64,000 nucleotides of DNA from Nymphalis io (GCF_905147045.1 NC_065889.1:129001-193000), one strand, 5' to 3'. Shown: positions 1 to 12,529, counted from the first letter of the stretch. Notes: generated by a model not told the origin, from the letters alone. A program made the numbers and translations.

Positions 1-3000
1 TTGAAACAATTAACTTCGTTATTAAGAATCTTTATTAGACTACATTTTTATAAAAAAACGACACGATATCCGTAAACAAACATTACCGGTCAAACTTTGT
101 AATTAAGTTTTGAAATTACAAAATAAATTTAAGTTGACTCGAATCAGGCGAGCGGAAAGATAGATTAATGCGGTACTAATTATTCTGTAATATTCTTATG
201 TATCTTTTTGCAAAAACATATCCATGTATCGTATGAAAGAGAAAATTATTATAAAAATTAAAACATCTAATGAAGAAAAAAAACATGTAATTCATCATCT
301 TCATCACTTGCTGGCTATCGTATTTATTTAAGTAAGTGAAATATGTAACAACACTATATAAAAAATGTATTGGGCAGACTTTAGTGGTTAAGCGCCTAAA
401 TAAACAATATTATTCAAATTATAATAAATAATTTTAGATTATTCTATTAAGTTGGTAATATTTTGCTCTGTCGAAAGTATCCCTGAAAAAAAATGTAAAT
501 AATACAAAAAATTATAATGTCATAATATGTAAAAATATATGTACCGCAATTTTACTCACTGTGACAACACACGAAGACATATCGTGCACTGACAATATGT
601 TCTTAATAAGAGCGACTCATTCATTATAATGGCCGTCCGACGACGACGAAGACGACGGGGACCATCTGAGAAAATAATTTGTCTGCCTCCCAAAGTAATA
701 ACTTGCTTGAATTTATCCTCTACCTCCTAATACCTTCGTAATTTCATGTAATAGAATTTATCACCCATTTAACGTGTGGATTTTAGTTAATAATGTTATT
801 ACTCAAGCATTATTATCTATTGTGGTAACACTGATATTTATGTCTTGAATTAAAAAGGTTTGCAAAATTTAGTAGTTGTTCATAATTCTTGTATTCTTGC
901 ACAATTTATAAACATAAACTAAATTTTCATGATTGAGCTTAAAAATAATGACTTAAAAGAAGAACAGAACGGCACCGGTTGTTATAGAAATAAGGTTATA
1001 TTTAATTGCTCATCAATAAATGTAACGCATATCTAACGTCTCCGTCATTTAGATAACTAAAGCGCTAATTATATTATTCGCTACAAAAAAACTTATTATT
1101 TATTGTTGATATTCAGAGTATTTTTGTTAAATATGTAAATTAACATAAATACAACATGTTAAAAATGAAATGTATAAACAGGAAATGCACAGGAAGAATT
1201 CCGACTGCAATGTGGAAAACTAAATTGTAACAGATTCATACCGTCACAATGAATTTAGACATCACAGAGTAACACTTTCAAAGTTAATAACGGCTTATTT
1301 ATTTCAGGCGAATATTAAATGACTACATAATAAGGTTGGGTAGTAAAAGAGCAGAACGGTAAATCACGTTCACGTCAAACAAACCCTCAAAATTGAGTGA
1401 AACAAGAACTCGTGATATTATAATTTGATGATTAAGCAGACGAATGTTGTGTATAAATCCTATGGCCTTCATAAGTTATGCCATTATATAGGGCCATTCT
1501 CATAACTTGTGCTTACATATTGGTTCTTATGTTTGGATTTAATGCGCAAGGGCTTAGGAATATGGCCTATAAAATACATCCCAACGCTATTGCTAATGCC
1601 CATAAATGTAAGCTCGTAATGCGATGGCCGAAAAAAACATCTCGACAGTTTCGCTTTACTAAATACAATCTTGTTAAATAATAGACGCGTTACTATTCTT
1701 TAGCGTTATATCTAAAAGCAATACTCTCGAGCACCTCGGCACTTACGAGGCTAATACCACATCACAATCGCCGTTTTTTCGCATTATTCTTATTATTTAC
1801 TTTATGAATACAAAATTCATCGTTTTTATGATGGCAATGAATTGCTATGGTAGCAATACGTTGACACATAAAAATTGATAGGTGAGTCTTGCAAAGAATA
1901 AATTACTTTTGAAGAATCTGAAAAGTCATCTTCCATTACATCCTTCACAGAATATCATATCTGAGCGCAAATTACTTCTATTGTAAATTGTGGAATATAA
2001 CGATTAAAATGTTACAAAAATGTATTTCTTTTTTTTTCTCGCTACAATTAGTCAGAAACGCATAAAGTGCCACAATCTCGTGATATTGTTTAAATCTTTC
2101 TCGTTTTACATATATTCAATGACGTTCATTGTCTTTCTAACAACTATAGAATTTCCTCAATTAAACAGACCTGGGTGAGATACTTTCATATAATTTCCTC
2201 CTCTAGTGATATTGTAAAGAGATTGTTGGTTGGTTTAGCATCTTTGCTAGAACGGGTCAAATGTCTCAAATGTTCTTGGAATTATTATAAAGATACGATT
2301 ATGGAGAAGAATTAAATTAAAATGATTTATTTTAATAGATTCCAACATTTGTGCTATGGTGACCGTTATAACATTATAATAGCGCTGGCACAGTCAATGT
2401 CACATGGCAATTACGTAAAATAAGGCATATTTTAAGATTTTACTACTCTTAAAGAAATAAAACTCTTTAAAGACCTTTAATGTATAAAATATTTAAATAC
2501 CAAAAAACTGGTATTACACATAAATATAATCCCTCATTTAACTGAAATTTAGTTATTAATGTGTATCCCCACTTGATTTAAAAACATATTAGCTGCCTTA
2601 GTCTAACTTCGTTTGTTTTTACACATAGTATATAACCTGTTGTTTATTAAAACTTATTTGTTTATATTATTTACTGTGGTGGCTAAACGAATAAATGAAC
2701 TAATTCGACCGACGATAGATTTAACAATCAGTTCATAGCCGTTAAAATACCTATAATAGCACAAATCTCCTAGAACATTGACACACGCCCGAATGTAATT
2801 GCTACTTCTCAACTGTCATGTGTATCGTCGCCATCGACAATCACGGACTGCTGCAGGATAGCGTCTAGTGCGATAGTCATTTACCTTGGAAAATTAAAAT
2901 ACAGAACATAATAATTAAATTAAATAATTTACTCGTAACTTATAGATTACAAAAGATTTAAGTAACTCGAGTATTCTAAAGATATTCATAAATTAATTAA

Positions 3001-4690
3001 TTGAGATTAATTCCAAGCGTAACTTTAATATACAATTATAATCTCCCTTTCAAATAAACGATTGTATTGTATTCCCCGCGTACTTCCACCATACAAATGA
3101 CATAATCAAAATGTTTTAATGAAGAATTTATATATGTTTTAAAATTACTTTGAAATCATTAACTTTATTTTAAAACACATCTTACTGATATCTTATTATT
3201 TGTTCTATTTTAAATTTATACTTTATGTAATGTATGCTTATTATGTAATTCTCGTTATAAATAGAACCATATTTAAAAGTCGATCCATTCTCGTTTCAGC
3301 ATATATGATACTCAAACTTTTATTTAGATTCGATGAATTAATAAAATTATTTCTACATTAACATTTCAAATAAATCATATACATATGTATTAACATTACG
3401 ATACAAGTATTATATTAATTACTCATTTTCACTATTAAAGAGACATTTCGCACTTTTCGATGTTATTCTATTTATAAGATTGATATATTTAAAGTGTGTG
3501 GGTTTAAATATTTATGTTAGCGCTAATAGATTAATCGATAGAAAAGACTAAATCGAAAATATACTGAACTTACAACGCAGCTCCGTATTCTTTTTGATAC
3601 GAAACTTTCGAAAAACCTTTGTTTTGTGATCTCGAGATATAAAACTTGTAAATATTTTGCCTATGCTTATTGAGATATATTAATCTTTTATAAACCCCGA
3701 GCGACTAACTTTATTTTGACAGCTCTACGAGTCATTTGTTGTCTACTCACGTGAACACGCGACTTTCCTTTCATGGAATTTTTAATAAAGTGTTTCGATA
3801 ATTCTTTTTCTTTCTTGTAGATTATGGAATAAGAAGTACATACACTGACCTAGATTGTAACAAAAGCTGCACCCTGATTATATACACCGAATTGCCGCCT
3901 ACAAGTGTACATGACCATTTGATTTGATGAGCAAGTGCTTATAAACGATATTAATAAAATGATATGTATCATTATTTCTTAGATCGACGAAATAACAAAT
4001 AGTCTCTTTTAATATAAATAACACGAAAACTATTCCTAAAATGAAAATCAAAAGTATACTTCATTCAAATAGATTATTTCTTTAAATTTAAAGCTACTAA
4101 GCAAATTAAATTTAAAGCAAGCGACGGTTCAGAGTGTAGATTATATCTAGAAACCCACTCAGAAACTGTAGTAACTTTTTTCATACATGTTAACAAGTAC
4201 CACATAGGCGCCCAGCTGTTGTGGCATATAATAACTACTCCCAATGATATTTATCTCTGTGATTTATTTACCTATACCTTATTATGTTTATAATTCATTA
4301 TTAATAATTTCGTTAATCATCATATTATTAAATTACGTTGTAAACCATAATTTATTAGTTCATAAACTGACATCCGATTATTTTTGTATAAAGTGGGTAG
4401 GACACGCCATAGGAGCACATTCGTGTTAAGAATTCCTGGCACCACGTTACGCTGTCTATTATAAATTAAGTGTAATAATTGGGCTGTTTTTGATTTCATA
4501 AAGTCCACAAGGGTTAACATCCATCACATAGATTGCATGTTATAATATCAGACAAATGCTTTCAAACGAGGGCCCTTGTATGTATCTATCAAATTCCATA
4601 AACTATTCAATGTGGTTAGTCAATCGTGTGCACAATACACGAGAGCACGATCGCTAGCAATGATTACATAATTGATGAAATCAAATATGT
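1..4690. other. AT-rich non-coding stretch
   Basis: No gene, RNA gene or recognisable transposon was seen here. The sequence is AT-rich with scattered poly-A/T runs and short chance frames of at most about 67 codons. It is most simply intergenic or intronic. Confidence 0.6.
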
Positions 4691-4741
4691 GGTATGTTTG
4701 AATTTATAAGCAAGCAAATGAATCACTCGCGTGCATTTTCG

Positions 4742-4870
4742 CCAGGCAGGCCAACCGACTCGGGCGAGAGCAGCAATGTTGCGAGTATTGGTCGGACTAG
4801 TGTGCGAGTTGGACCACGAGATCAATTAACTATGCCCCCGAAGCTGCAAATTGTTGCGATCGTATGTCAC
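4742..4870 (+). other. GC-richer island with exon-like frame
   Basis: A segment clearly richer in G and C than its surroundings. On the plus strand an acceptor-like TTTTCGCCAG precedes it and a donor-like GTATGT follows GTTGCGATC. Between them one frame stays open (PGRPTDSGESSNVASIG and onward). The minus strand has an acceptor-like TTTGCAG, but all three frames after it stop quickly. The product is not recognised. It could equally be a regulatory island, and the evidence is weak. Confidence 0.2.
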
Positions 4871-5147
4871 TGCGAAGTGTAAACCGACGGCTATGAGAAA
4901 AATTTCAATTGTAATTTTAATTGACAGTAGTACCTACTGTATTTATCGAATTAAATAACAAAATACTTTATGAGTTATACTCTAACAATCTTACTGAACG
5001 CCTAGTGCCGTTTCTTTTTATATGTATATTAAAACACATTATATTATCAATTTTAGTAATCAATAGGATAAGTACATTATTTTAAAACAATTAGCGTCAG
5101 CTATACGTGCGATTCGATATTACCGTCGGCTTTGTATTTTCTTCCGC

Positions 5148-5252
5148 CATCCCGTATTGGAGCAGCGTGGTGGAATAAGCTCCAAACCTTCTCCTCAAAA
5201 ACTGGAGAGGAGGCCTTAGCCCAGCAGTGGGACATTCACTTGCTGTTACTTT
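5148..5252 (+). mobile_element. SINE family B fragment (3' half)
   Basis: This holds the diagnostic 3' segment GGAGCAGCGTGGTGGAATAA, then CTTCTCCTCAAAA, GGCCTTAGCCCAGCAGTGGG and a GCTGTTACT end. The same block recurs at about 36.9 kb on the plus strand and at 11.35 and 51.3 kb on the minus strand. The tRNA-like head is missing. A minus-strand frame across it is only read-through. Confidence 0.85.
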
Positions 5253-5259
5253 TATTTTC

Positions 5260-6920
5260 ATAAACGTTTTTTGAATCATCGTACTATAAATATCTGAAGC
5301 CACCTCGGGACCTTGACAGAATAAAGCTTAAGCCATGATTTAAATCAATCCATTGCCTTCCCTTTTTTGAAGTCGGTTAATATTAGTTAATAAATCTTAA
5401 CCCTTCTGCATTTTAAGTAGCAAATATCTTCACCTAATTAACATGACAAAGTGACAGTATGAAGCTAAAAGATAAAATTATTCGCCTTAGATTGATGTTC
5501 GCTACATATTCGTGCGCAAATTTTATTCCTATTGTAAAATGCAATAGTAATAATAATTCGAATACGTGTTCGAAATACGAACGAATAAAGACAAATGAAA
5601 ATCGTTCGGTCTTTTCCATTGTGTGTGCACTTGGGATTAATTTGAACATAAATTTATGAAATTCACAGAGAATTTAACTGCGGTCGATATTCCGGACAAT
5701 GATGTTAAGCGGTGTCCGGCAATTGTAAGTGGTTACAGTTACCAAATAAAAGAGATTGTCAATATATTAGTGTAAATGCGTAATGAAATGTTAAATATTA
5801 TTTGTTGGTATTAAAGTATAAAACAAACCACCTGACATTTTTTAGAATTCCGAAAATAAAACAAATTCTTCATGACATTTTATTGAGTAATATTATACGA
5901 CCTGATCGGATAAGTGTATTAAATAGCGATTGAAATTATTTATATGTTAATAAAATTTACACTATAAGCTTGATTTTAAGATATAAAGACAAAAGTATTT
6001 GCGATACACAAACGCCTTTGTGTCTACAAAGGCTGGCGAGAAGCATCCGTTATACGATAGGGCTGTTCAGGTGAGCTTCTTACAAAGGTTTGATAATTTA
6101 CACCGTAAATCTCCTTAGCATGAAAAGCCAGACATAAAAAACAAAGCTGTGTTGCAATAGCAGTCAATAGATACTTTAATTATATTCTTCAGCAAAACAA
6201 TTATACTCGCATAACAAATTACAATTTTTTTTTTGGATAAATTCCATACTTAAGAATTTCTTAAGTATGGAATACGTCCTACGTGCTTAGCTTGAAATAA
6301 AATGAAATTTTTTTACAAGTCAAGAAAAAAGACCTCATTTAATAAACAATTTCTTTCTGATATTTTTAGCGGTCGGTAGTCAACTATTTTATTTCATACT
6401 TTCACCTTGCCCGTGTGTCACGTCAATCAACTTGAAATGCACCACTGTTTCATATATAATAATAAAGGATTTACTGTAAATAAATAATATTTTTGTAGCT
6501 AAAACCTTATTATATTATTTTCTTATCTCAGAGTGTACTTTGATGAAAAACTTCTACTCCTTGTTGCGTTCTGTTCAACGCTACTATTCTTAATTATCTA
6601 AGTTTGCGTTCCTTTTTTTCATTTTAATTTTGACTCACGGTTTTTTAACTGACCTGCGGGAAAATTTATGTTTTTTAATTCCAAGACTACGTTCTACCCT
6701 TAATATTAATAGTAAGATTTTTTTGTTCCGTAATTTCGTGTAATGTTATTGTTACCTCGATATTTACTATAAGTGATTGTCAGTAAACCTAATAAATAAA
6801 TAAAAATAAGTAATATTTATCCTCTTTATGCTTCCTATATTCGATAAAACCTCTGGTTTTATCTTGTAATGTATCGTTATAAATAATAAGGCATTTGTAA
6901 AATAACTTCGTGAGCTCTTT
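5260..6920. other. AT-rich non-coding stretch
   Basis: No coding sequence was recognised. The only distinct structure is the hairpin at 6241-6273. Near 5370 there is a short TTTTTTGAAGTCGGTTAA match to the dispersed GAAGTCGG repeat seen elsewhere in the window. Confidence 0.55.
6241..6273. repeat. perfect 16-bp palindrome with 1-nt loop
   Basis: ATTCCATACTTAAGAA is followed, after a single T, by its exact reverse complement. It is not part of any repeat family recognised in the window. Such near-loopless palindromes are usually explained by template switching during replication. A regulatory role is possible but nothing else supports one. Confidence 0.85.
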
Positions 6921-6927
6921 ATTATTA

Positions 6928-7218
6928 TTTTTTTTTATAGAATAGGAAGGTGGACGAGCATATGGGCCACCTGATGGTAAGTGGTCACCAAACGCTCTTA
7001 GACATTGGCATTGTAAGAAATGTCAACCATCGCTTATAGCCAATGCGCCACCAACCTTGGGAACTAAGATTTTATGTCCCTTGTGCCTGTAATTACACTG
7101 GCTCACTCACCCTTCAAACCGGAACACGACAATATCAAGTATTGCTGTTTTGCGGTAGAATATCTGATGAGTGGGTGGTACCTACCCAGACGAGCTTGCA
7201 CAAAGCCCTACCACCAGT
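6928..7218 (-). mobile_element. SINE family A, near-complete copy
   Basis: Read on the minus strand it starts TACTGGTGGTAGGGC, passes GTGCAAGCTCGTCTGGGTAG, CAGATATTCTACCGC and CAAGGTTGGTGGCGCATTGG, and ends GCCCATATGCTCGTCCACC, TTCCTATTCTATA and a poly(A). It is almost identical to the copies at 23.6 and 49.87 kb, so the family moved fairly recently. The 68-codon frame inside is SINE read-through. No clear target-site duplication was found. Confidence 0.9.
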
Positions 7219-7450
7219 AAAACACGGTGCTTATAACGTTTTGAAATAATCCAAATAGAATTTTCAAATACTTACTCGGTTACTTTAACCATAAGGTAAA
7301 AATTGGGGGAAACGAAGATAAAAGAACAAACGAATACTAAATAGGAATTCTGAATAATTTCGAGACTTGCAATCGACCGCCGCTTCATCCATCACAAGTT
7401 CCATCCATCAAGCGTACATATTTTTTGAATAATGTGATGGCGGAACTCAC

Positions 7451-7576
7451 ATCCAGTTTTTCTTGTATTGCAGGGATTTCAGTCAGGTCACGTGCGTCTG
7501 AGAATGTGCAATTGACTCGGAACGTGAAACTGTCGTCCTCTATCAGCGCCTTTGTATGTGCCGCTGAATATTGTAC
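7451..7576 (-). CDS. candidate host coding exon, unassigned
   Basis: On the minus strand a good acceptor (TTTTTTACATTTAG) opens a 126-nt segment and a consensus donor (GAT|GTGAGT) closes it. That is exactly 42 codons, phase 0 at both ends. Only the phase-0 frame stays open. Its translation starts VQYSAAHTKALIEDD, contains TFRVNCTFSDARDL and ends AIQEKLD; composition is mixed and protein-like, not the AT-driven pattern of chance frames nearby. The flanks are AT-rich. The product was not recognised and no domain is assigned. The plus strand of the same segment also has an acceptor-like site (TTGTATTGCAG) and a 34-codon frame, but no matching donor. Most likely an internal exon of a gene with long introns transcribed leftward. 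Confidence 0.5.
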
Positions 7577-7599
7577 CTAAATGTAAAAAACTAATGCCC

Positions 7600-9380
7600 A
7601 CGCTCGATCTAAGCAATAATCTGTACTTATTTTATTTAGGATGTCTGGAATCAATTCATAAGCTTTTTAGAAGTACAATAACCAATTAATTGTGGGTAAA
7701 TATTGTGGCGTTTGTAAATAATTCATTCAACTAACTCTAGAAGAACTTTAAGCTTCAATGTGGTAAAACAAATCACATTATAACTATTACAATAAAATTC
7801 AAAACATATGCCCAAATTAAATATGTATTAATATTGAGAAACCGTATACGTTTGCCACACAATCACGTCCAAGTGGCTAAACGAATACAAAATATAGCAA
7901 AAAAATAAACCTTAATATGAATATTATCTTCATCGCGTATTTATAAGTTATATCCTATAAAAGTGAATGTCCATCACGTTACACCAAGTGTCTAATCCGA
8001 ATGTTCGACAACATTAGACCTCAACAATATATACTATTCTAATAATGACACGCAACACGAAACAAGATGCTTAAAAGTTTAGGTAAAGGAGCAAAACACC
8101 GTTTCATAACAACCTACACGTTACAATCTACAATTATGGAAGTACTTGCAGGCAATTCTGCTCGTCTATATATTATAATATTACACAAATCTCACACAAT
8201 AACAATCTTACCTCATAACCTAACAGTTAACACAATACAATACCTTAGATTGAATTGTTTAGCATTAATTCTCATCAATACTAAAGTTCTGTATAATCAG
8301 CGCTGTCATTAAAGCCAAAATATTTTATGCTGCTGGATCACTGACATTATACAGAATTAAATCTTCTTATACAAACTAACGACAACTGTTAAGAAATAGT
8401 CTGTGATAAATACAATATTAAAAAAACAAAAAAAAATTGAGTCTGGCATCATCAATTTCAAAGCGATGTTTTAAATTATGTATTCATTTGAATTTTTATT
8501 TCTGTATTTAATTTAATGCAAGGTAAATTTATATAAAAATTCGATAAATAAAATGCAGTTACATGATTCGCTTTCTGTATCCAATTATACTATCAGGCAG
8601 CGCTAGATATAATGCTCAAACAAGAATTTCATTTCCCGTCTACGAAATTATGTCTATTAGAAGGCTGTGGATATTCTTGGCCAAACTATATTACAGGTAT
8701 ACAGATCTCGGGTGGAAGGGATTTTCGGTCTACGAGAAACACTCATTATTTAAATCATTAGAAGAACATAAACAGAGATATGATTTTATGTAATATTTAT
8801 AAAGTAGAACCACGAAACTATCACCACTAGTTGCCACTATTCTTACTCTTCTCTTGGCCGTATTCGCGTCCAACGTAACAGAAATTAAATACGACGAAAG
8901 TTTCTTAGAAACATAATCCAGTATCTTAAGCTGCACCCTCTTTTTGTACTGAGACACGCTGTGGAGGCATTTCTGAGAACTAGATCTCATTCGGTTCATT
9001 TGATCGCTCTGCGAATAATCGGAGGCAGATAGATACACCCATCGGATATACCAACAACACTGTTTTTGGCGGGAAAAAACGAAGAAGACTCATTTCTCGT
9101 AACAAGACACCGCAAGAGTAAAAGTTTCGTACTTGGAACTGCCATAAAACGTGACAACGATAAAAAAATATATTATAAACGTAATAAGGGTGAAAGAACA
9201 ACGACTCACGTATTCTGTTGTTATTCCTGTCTACCCTTAAAGATTACCCAACAGGAGGAGAGGGCTTCAATATACTCATATTATATTTTCGCTGTGCAAG
9301 GTTAACGTCTGCAATACTTTGTGACTTCGCTACATAACAGTGATACCAAACTGACATCCGCCCTCTGACGATATCATTAC
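7600..9380. other. non-coding stretch, nothing recognised
   Basis: AT-rich sequence with several 70-100-codon frames on both strands between 8560 and 9305. These overlap one another, lack splice-like borders and match no protein I know. No repeat family was identified. Confidence 0.5.
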
Positions 9381-9383
9381 TAA

Positions 9384-10098
9384 ATTCCTGCAGCTATCAA
9401 TCAATCAATCAATCAACAGCCAATCGTTGTCCACTGCTGAACATAGGCCTCTCCCAAGGTGCGCCAAAGCTCCCTGTCCTCCGCCTTCCGCATCCAGTTG
9501 GTGCCCGCCACCTTCTTAAGGTCGTCGGTCCACCTGGCTGGAGGGCGCCCTACGCTGCGCTTGCCGATTCCCGGTCTCCACTCTAGGACTCGTCTGCTCC
9601 AACGGCCATCGGTCCTACGACATACGTGACCAGCCCACTGCCACTTCAGCCTGCTAATTTTGCAAGCTATGTCGGTGACTCCGGTTCTTTTCCGGATAAT
9701 CTCATTTCTGATTTTATCCTTCAAAGATACTCCGAGCATAGCTCGCTCCATAGCACGCTGAGCGACTTTGAATTTGTGGACTAGTCCCGCAGTTAGTGTC
9801 CACGTTTCGGCACCGTATGTCATGGCAGGTAAGACGCATTGGTTGAAGACTTTCGTCTTCAAACATTGCGGTATAGACGACTTGAGGACTTGACGAAGGT
9901 TGCCAAATGCTGCCCATCCCAAGCGAATTCTTCGATCGGCTTCCTTCTCGAAGTTGTTCCTACCGATTTGTATAATCTGTCCTAGGTAGGTATATTCACT
10001 AACAACTTCGAGAGGTTTCCCCTCGACGTATATCGGTCCCGGCACGACATGCCTATTGAACATGACCTTGGTCTTGTCCAAGTTCATTCCTGCAGCTA
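9384..10098 (-). mobile_element. RTE-clade LINE, 5'-truncated insertion
   Basis: A minus-strand 3' piece of an RTE-type non-LTR retrotransposon. The insert is flanked by a perfect 13-bp direct repeat, ATTCCTGCAGCTA, at 9384-9396 and 10086-10098. Its 3' end is a short tetranucleotide tail (TTGA repeats on the minus strand, 9397-9415) instead of poly(A), as is usual for RTE elements. The element was truncated at its 5' side on integration. A second copy lies at 48.4-51.1 kb. Confidence 0.9.
9413..10085 (-). pseudogene. RTE reverse transcriptase, C-terminal fragment
   Basis: About 224 codons of the region downstream of the reverse-transcriptase catalytic motif. It begins at NLDKTKVMFNRHVVPG and runs through YTYLGQ, VLPAMTYGAETWTL, RRTDGRWSRRVLEW and GRPPARWTDDLKK, to a TGA stop embedded in the TTGA tail. 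That leaves essentially no 3' UTR. The frame is uninterrupted, but the endonuclease and the palm with its FADD-type motif are absent, so the copy cannot encode an active enzyme. Codons upstream of about 10085 in the same open frame are flanking host DNA fused by chance. The family is established as an endonuclease-reverse transcriptase that copies its own RNA at a nicked target. Sequence agreement with the second copy is high. Confidence 0.88.
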
Positions 10099-10179
10099 GC
10101 GAACATTTATTTTCACAAAACATTAATTAAAATATTCAAACTTTTTGTATAAAATATTAAAATAACAACTTGTAAATGT

Positions 10180-10345
10180 CTCACTGGTGGGTTTTTTAAG
10201 AAAAACTACGTGAAGCTGACTCCACTACGCAGATCTGGTGTGAGTTGGAGGATACATAGGTATGTCAGATATTCATTCGAAACATGCAGTTTGCCTCACA
10301 ATGTTTTCGTACAACGCCGCGAACGAGATGAATTATGAACACAAA
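10180..10345 (-). mobile_element. degraded SINE family B copy
   Basis: Weak but recognisable: ACATGCAGTTTGCCTCACAATGTTTTC followed by GAACGAGATGAATTATGAACACAAA, matching the body of SINE B (CATGCAGGTTTCCTCACGATGT) at 11.5 kb. Borders are approximate. Confidence 0.55.
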
Positions 10346-10549
10346 CAAATATTTTTTATTTTTTATATAAAAATGCGTTTTAAGATTATTTATTGTTATA
10401 AATAGAAAATCAGCAGATGAAGATAAATAATTGGGAAATGTTAACAAACAACCACTTTACCTGTACTAGTCGGTTTCCCCAGTTTTATTGGTTACATGGT
10501 ACTGATCGCCTTTTAACCATCAAGCAGCTATCGCGTAGTGCTGCGTTTC

Positions 10550-10655
10550 AGTTTAAGTGGAGTGTCCTGAGGGCAACGCAATATCTTAGACCCCGTGGTT
10601 GGTGCATTGACGGTACGAACTGGTTTATATTTCGTGCATTGCCCGTGTACCGGCG
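10550..10655 (+). mobile_element. degraded SINE family A fragment
   Basis: The stretch with ATATCTTAGACCCC, GTGGTTGGTGCATTGACGG and TTTATATTTCGTGCATTGCCC lines up with the middle of SINE A (ATCTTAGTTCCCAAGGTTGG and onward). An 81-codon plus-strand frame across it is therefore probably read-through and not a gene. Confidence 0.45.
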
Positions 10656-11159
10656 AAAGTGACCGCCCACTCTCGAGTCAACTTAATCATCCGCCTGTCT
10701 AAAATAAATTAATAAAAACATTTCTTTAAAATATTCTGAAAAGGAAAGGAAACTATTTTCAAAGTGAATAGTTCTTAATAGTTTATTTTTTATTTTTTAG
10801 ACATCAACTTCAGAATATTATTCGATAGAAAATCTGAGAAATGTCTGAGTGGAGACGTGCTCCATTACCGGCGCCCAGACCATTACATCGGATCATTTCT
10901 TATGCCGCTTGCTTTATTCGCCGTATAATTTCGTAATAAATACTTTTTAACTATTTGTATTCAACTCACTTTCATATTATTCATGTCTTAAGTAAATACA
11001 TCGTAAATACAATAAGTACAGTAAGTCAAAGTCAATAAATATCACAGTAGGGTTTAACTAAAAGTAAAATACCAAAATAGATATATGATTCTAATTATAA
11101 TAATTGATCTCGACTATCCATTGAAAATATAATATTCATAAAACAAATAAAACTAACTA

Positions 11160-11335
11160 ACGGCTTTGCCAACTCATTAGAGGGGCGGGTATCAGGTAAA
11201 AAAGTAGCCCATGTTCGTACTTGAGGTTCAAGATTTATTCATACCAAATTTCATCAAAATCAGTTTAGCGGTTTAGCCTCGAAAGCGTAACAGACAGACA
11301 GTTACTTTATCGTTTATAATATTAGTATAGATAGT
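11160..11335 (+). repeat. dispersed repeat family G
   Basis: It contains CCAAATTTCATCAAAATCAG, CGAAAGCGTAACAGACAGAC and a terminal TTTATAATATTAGTATAGAT. Related ends occur at about 25.40 and 41.30 kb (TTATAATATTAGTAGGGAT). It resembles a 3' terminus very common in lepidopteran DNA; whether it is a LINE, SINE or Helitron end cannot be settled here. Confidence 0.65.
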
Positions 11336-11337
11336 AG

Positions 11338-11590
11338 TAACAGTAACAGCAACAGCCTGTTAATGTCCCACTGCTGGGCTAAGGCCTCCTCTCCCTTTTG
11401 AGGACAAGGTTTTGGAGCTTATTCCACCACGCTGCTCCAATGCGGGTTGGTGGAATACACATGTGGTAGAATTATAGTGAAATTAGACACATGCAGGTTT
11501 CCTCACGATGTTTTCCTTTACCGTCAAGAACAAGATGAATTATAAGAGAAGTATTGTTGCTCAAAGTCATAAGCACGATCAACTTTTCTA
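11338..11590 (-). mobile_element. SINE family B, long copy
   Basis: In reverse orientation it carries AACAGCCTGTTAATGTCCCA, CTGCTGGGCTAAGGCCTCCT, the GTGGAATAAGCTCCAA block and the GACACATGCAGGTTTCCTCA body. It abuts repeat G directly on its left, so the two insertions are adjacent. The tRNA-like head is lost. Confidence 0.85.
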
Positions 11591-11599
11591 GATCATACG

Positions 11600-12520
11600 C
11601 TGTTATTACAAAACTTTATTTGGCTTTACTTGTTTGTATTAAGTAAGTAAGTTAGCAAGCTTTTCACATATATTTTGGTGCTAAAAATCGATTTAGTTTT
11701 TTTTATTTTATTTAGAAAAGAGATTAAAGTGAAGCTCGTTTTTAAAAATATTTAAAGAGTATGTATCAAAATTATTTGTTTGTTTTTTCGAAAATACCTA
11801 TATCAGTATCTAGTAGTCTATTGCGAATTATAATAAAATGTATATATAACACATGCGACCCACGTCAGAGCGGTCAGTAAAGTTTAACGCGAGGGGAAAC
11901 ACGCGGAGCTGCTACTGTGCTTACTCGTATATAGCCTAAGTGACGCTCGGCTTTAGTTGATTACGCTACTAACATATACATGTTTAAATAATAAGGCAGT
12001 AAGTGTATTATAAATATGATAATGATTCTTTGATCAAAATGATATAAATTCAGAAAAGACTAGATACGAAAGACGTATACAATTTCCGGTTTTGTCTGGT
12101 TTTTCGCAACTCTAATTAAACTCCCACGTCTCGTCTGCAAAGAACTGACAGGCTTGGAAAATTAAGGAATGTTTTTAAGGCAATACGATATATAATACAT
12201 AACGATTTAATTCAAAAAGCTTAAGTATCCTATTATGTAATACAAAACGAATTTTATTACGTTCGTGATAAAATTATATTCCGAAATCTTTCGCCAAAAT
12301 CTGTTTTCCTCAGAATTTCTATTTCGCAACATTTTTGCTCGAGTTAATTTTTAATGTTAATCCATTTTAGCAGAAACAAGTTTGGTTTATAGATTAATGT
12401 CGAATTTTTATTCATGTGAAAATTAACACCAATATTAATTTATTTTAGATACTTATTTAAAGATATTGTAAATAATCATAATAGTATAACTCATTTGGAC
12501 AGAGTTACTTGGAATTGTAC
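11600..12520. other. AT-rich non-coding stretch
   Basis: No genes or named repeats. A small GC-richer patch at about 11850-11960 contains GAGCGGTCAGTAAAG and could be regulatory, but nothing decisive was seen. Confidence 0.45.
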
Positions 12521-12529
12521 TCTTACGAG

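Noticed and set aside
629..730. Short plus frame starting MAVRRRRRRRGPSEK with an A-rich Kozak context
   Set aside because: Only 33 codons, arginine run from a CGA repeat, weak donor; a competing minus frame is equally open.
8563..9305. Cluster of 73-102-codon frames on both strands
   Set aside because: They overlap each other antisense, have no splice-like borders and no recognised domain.
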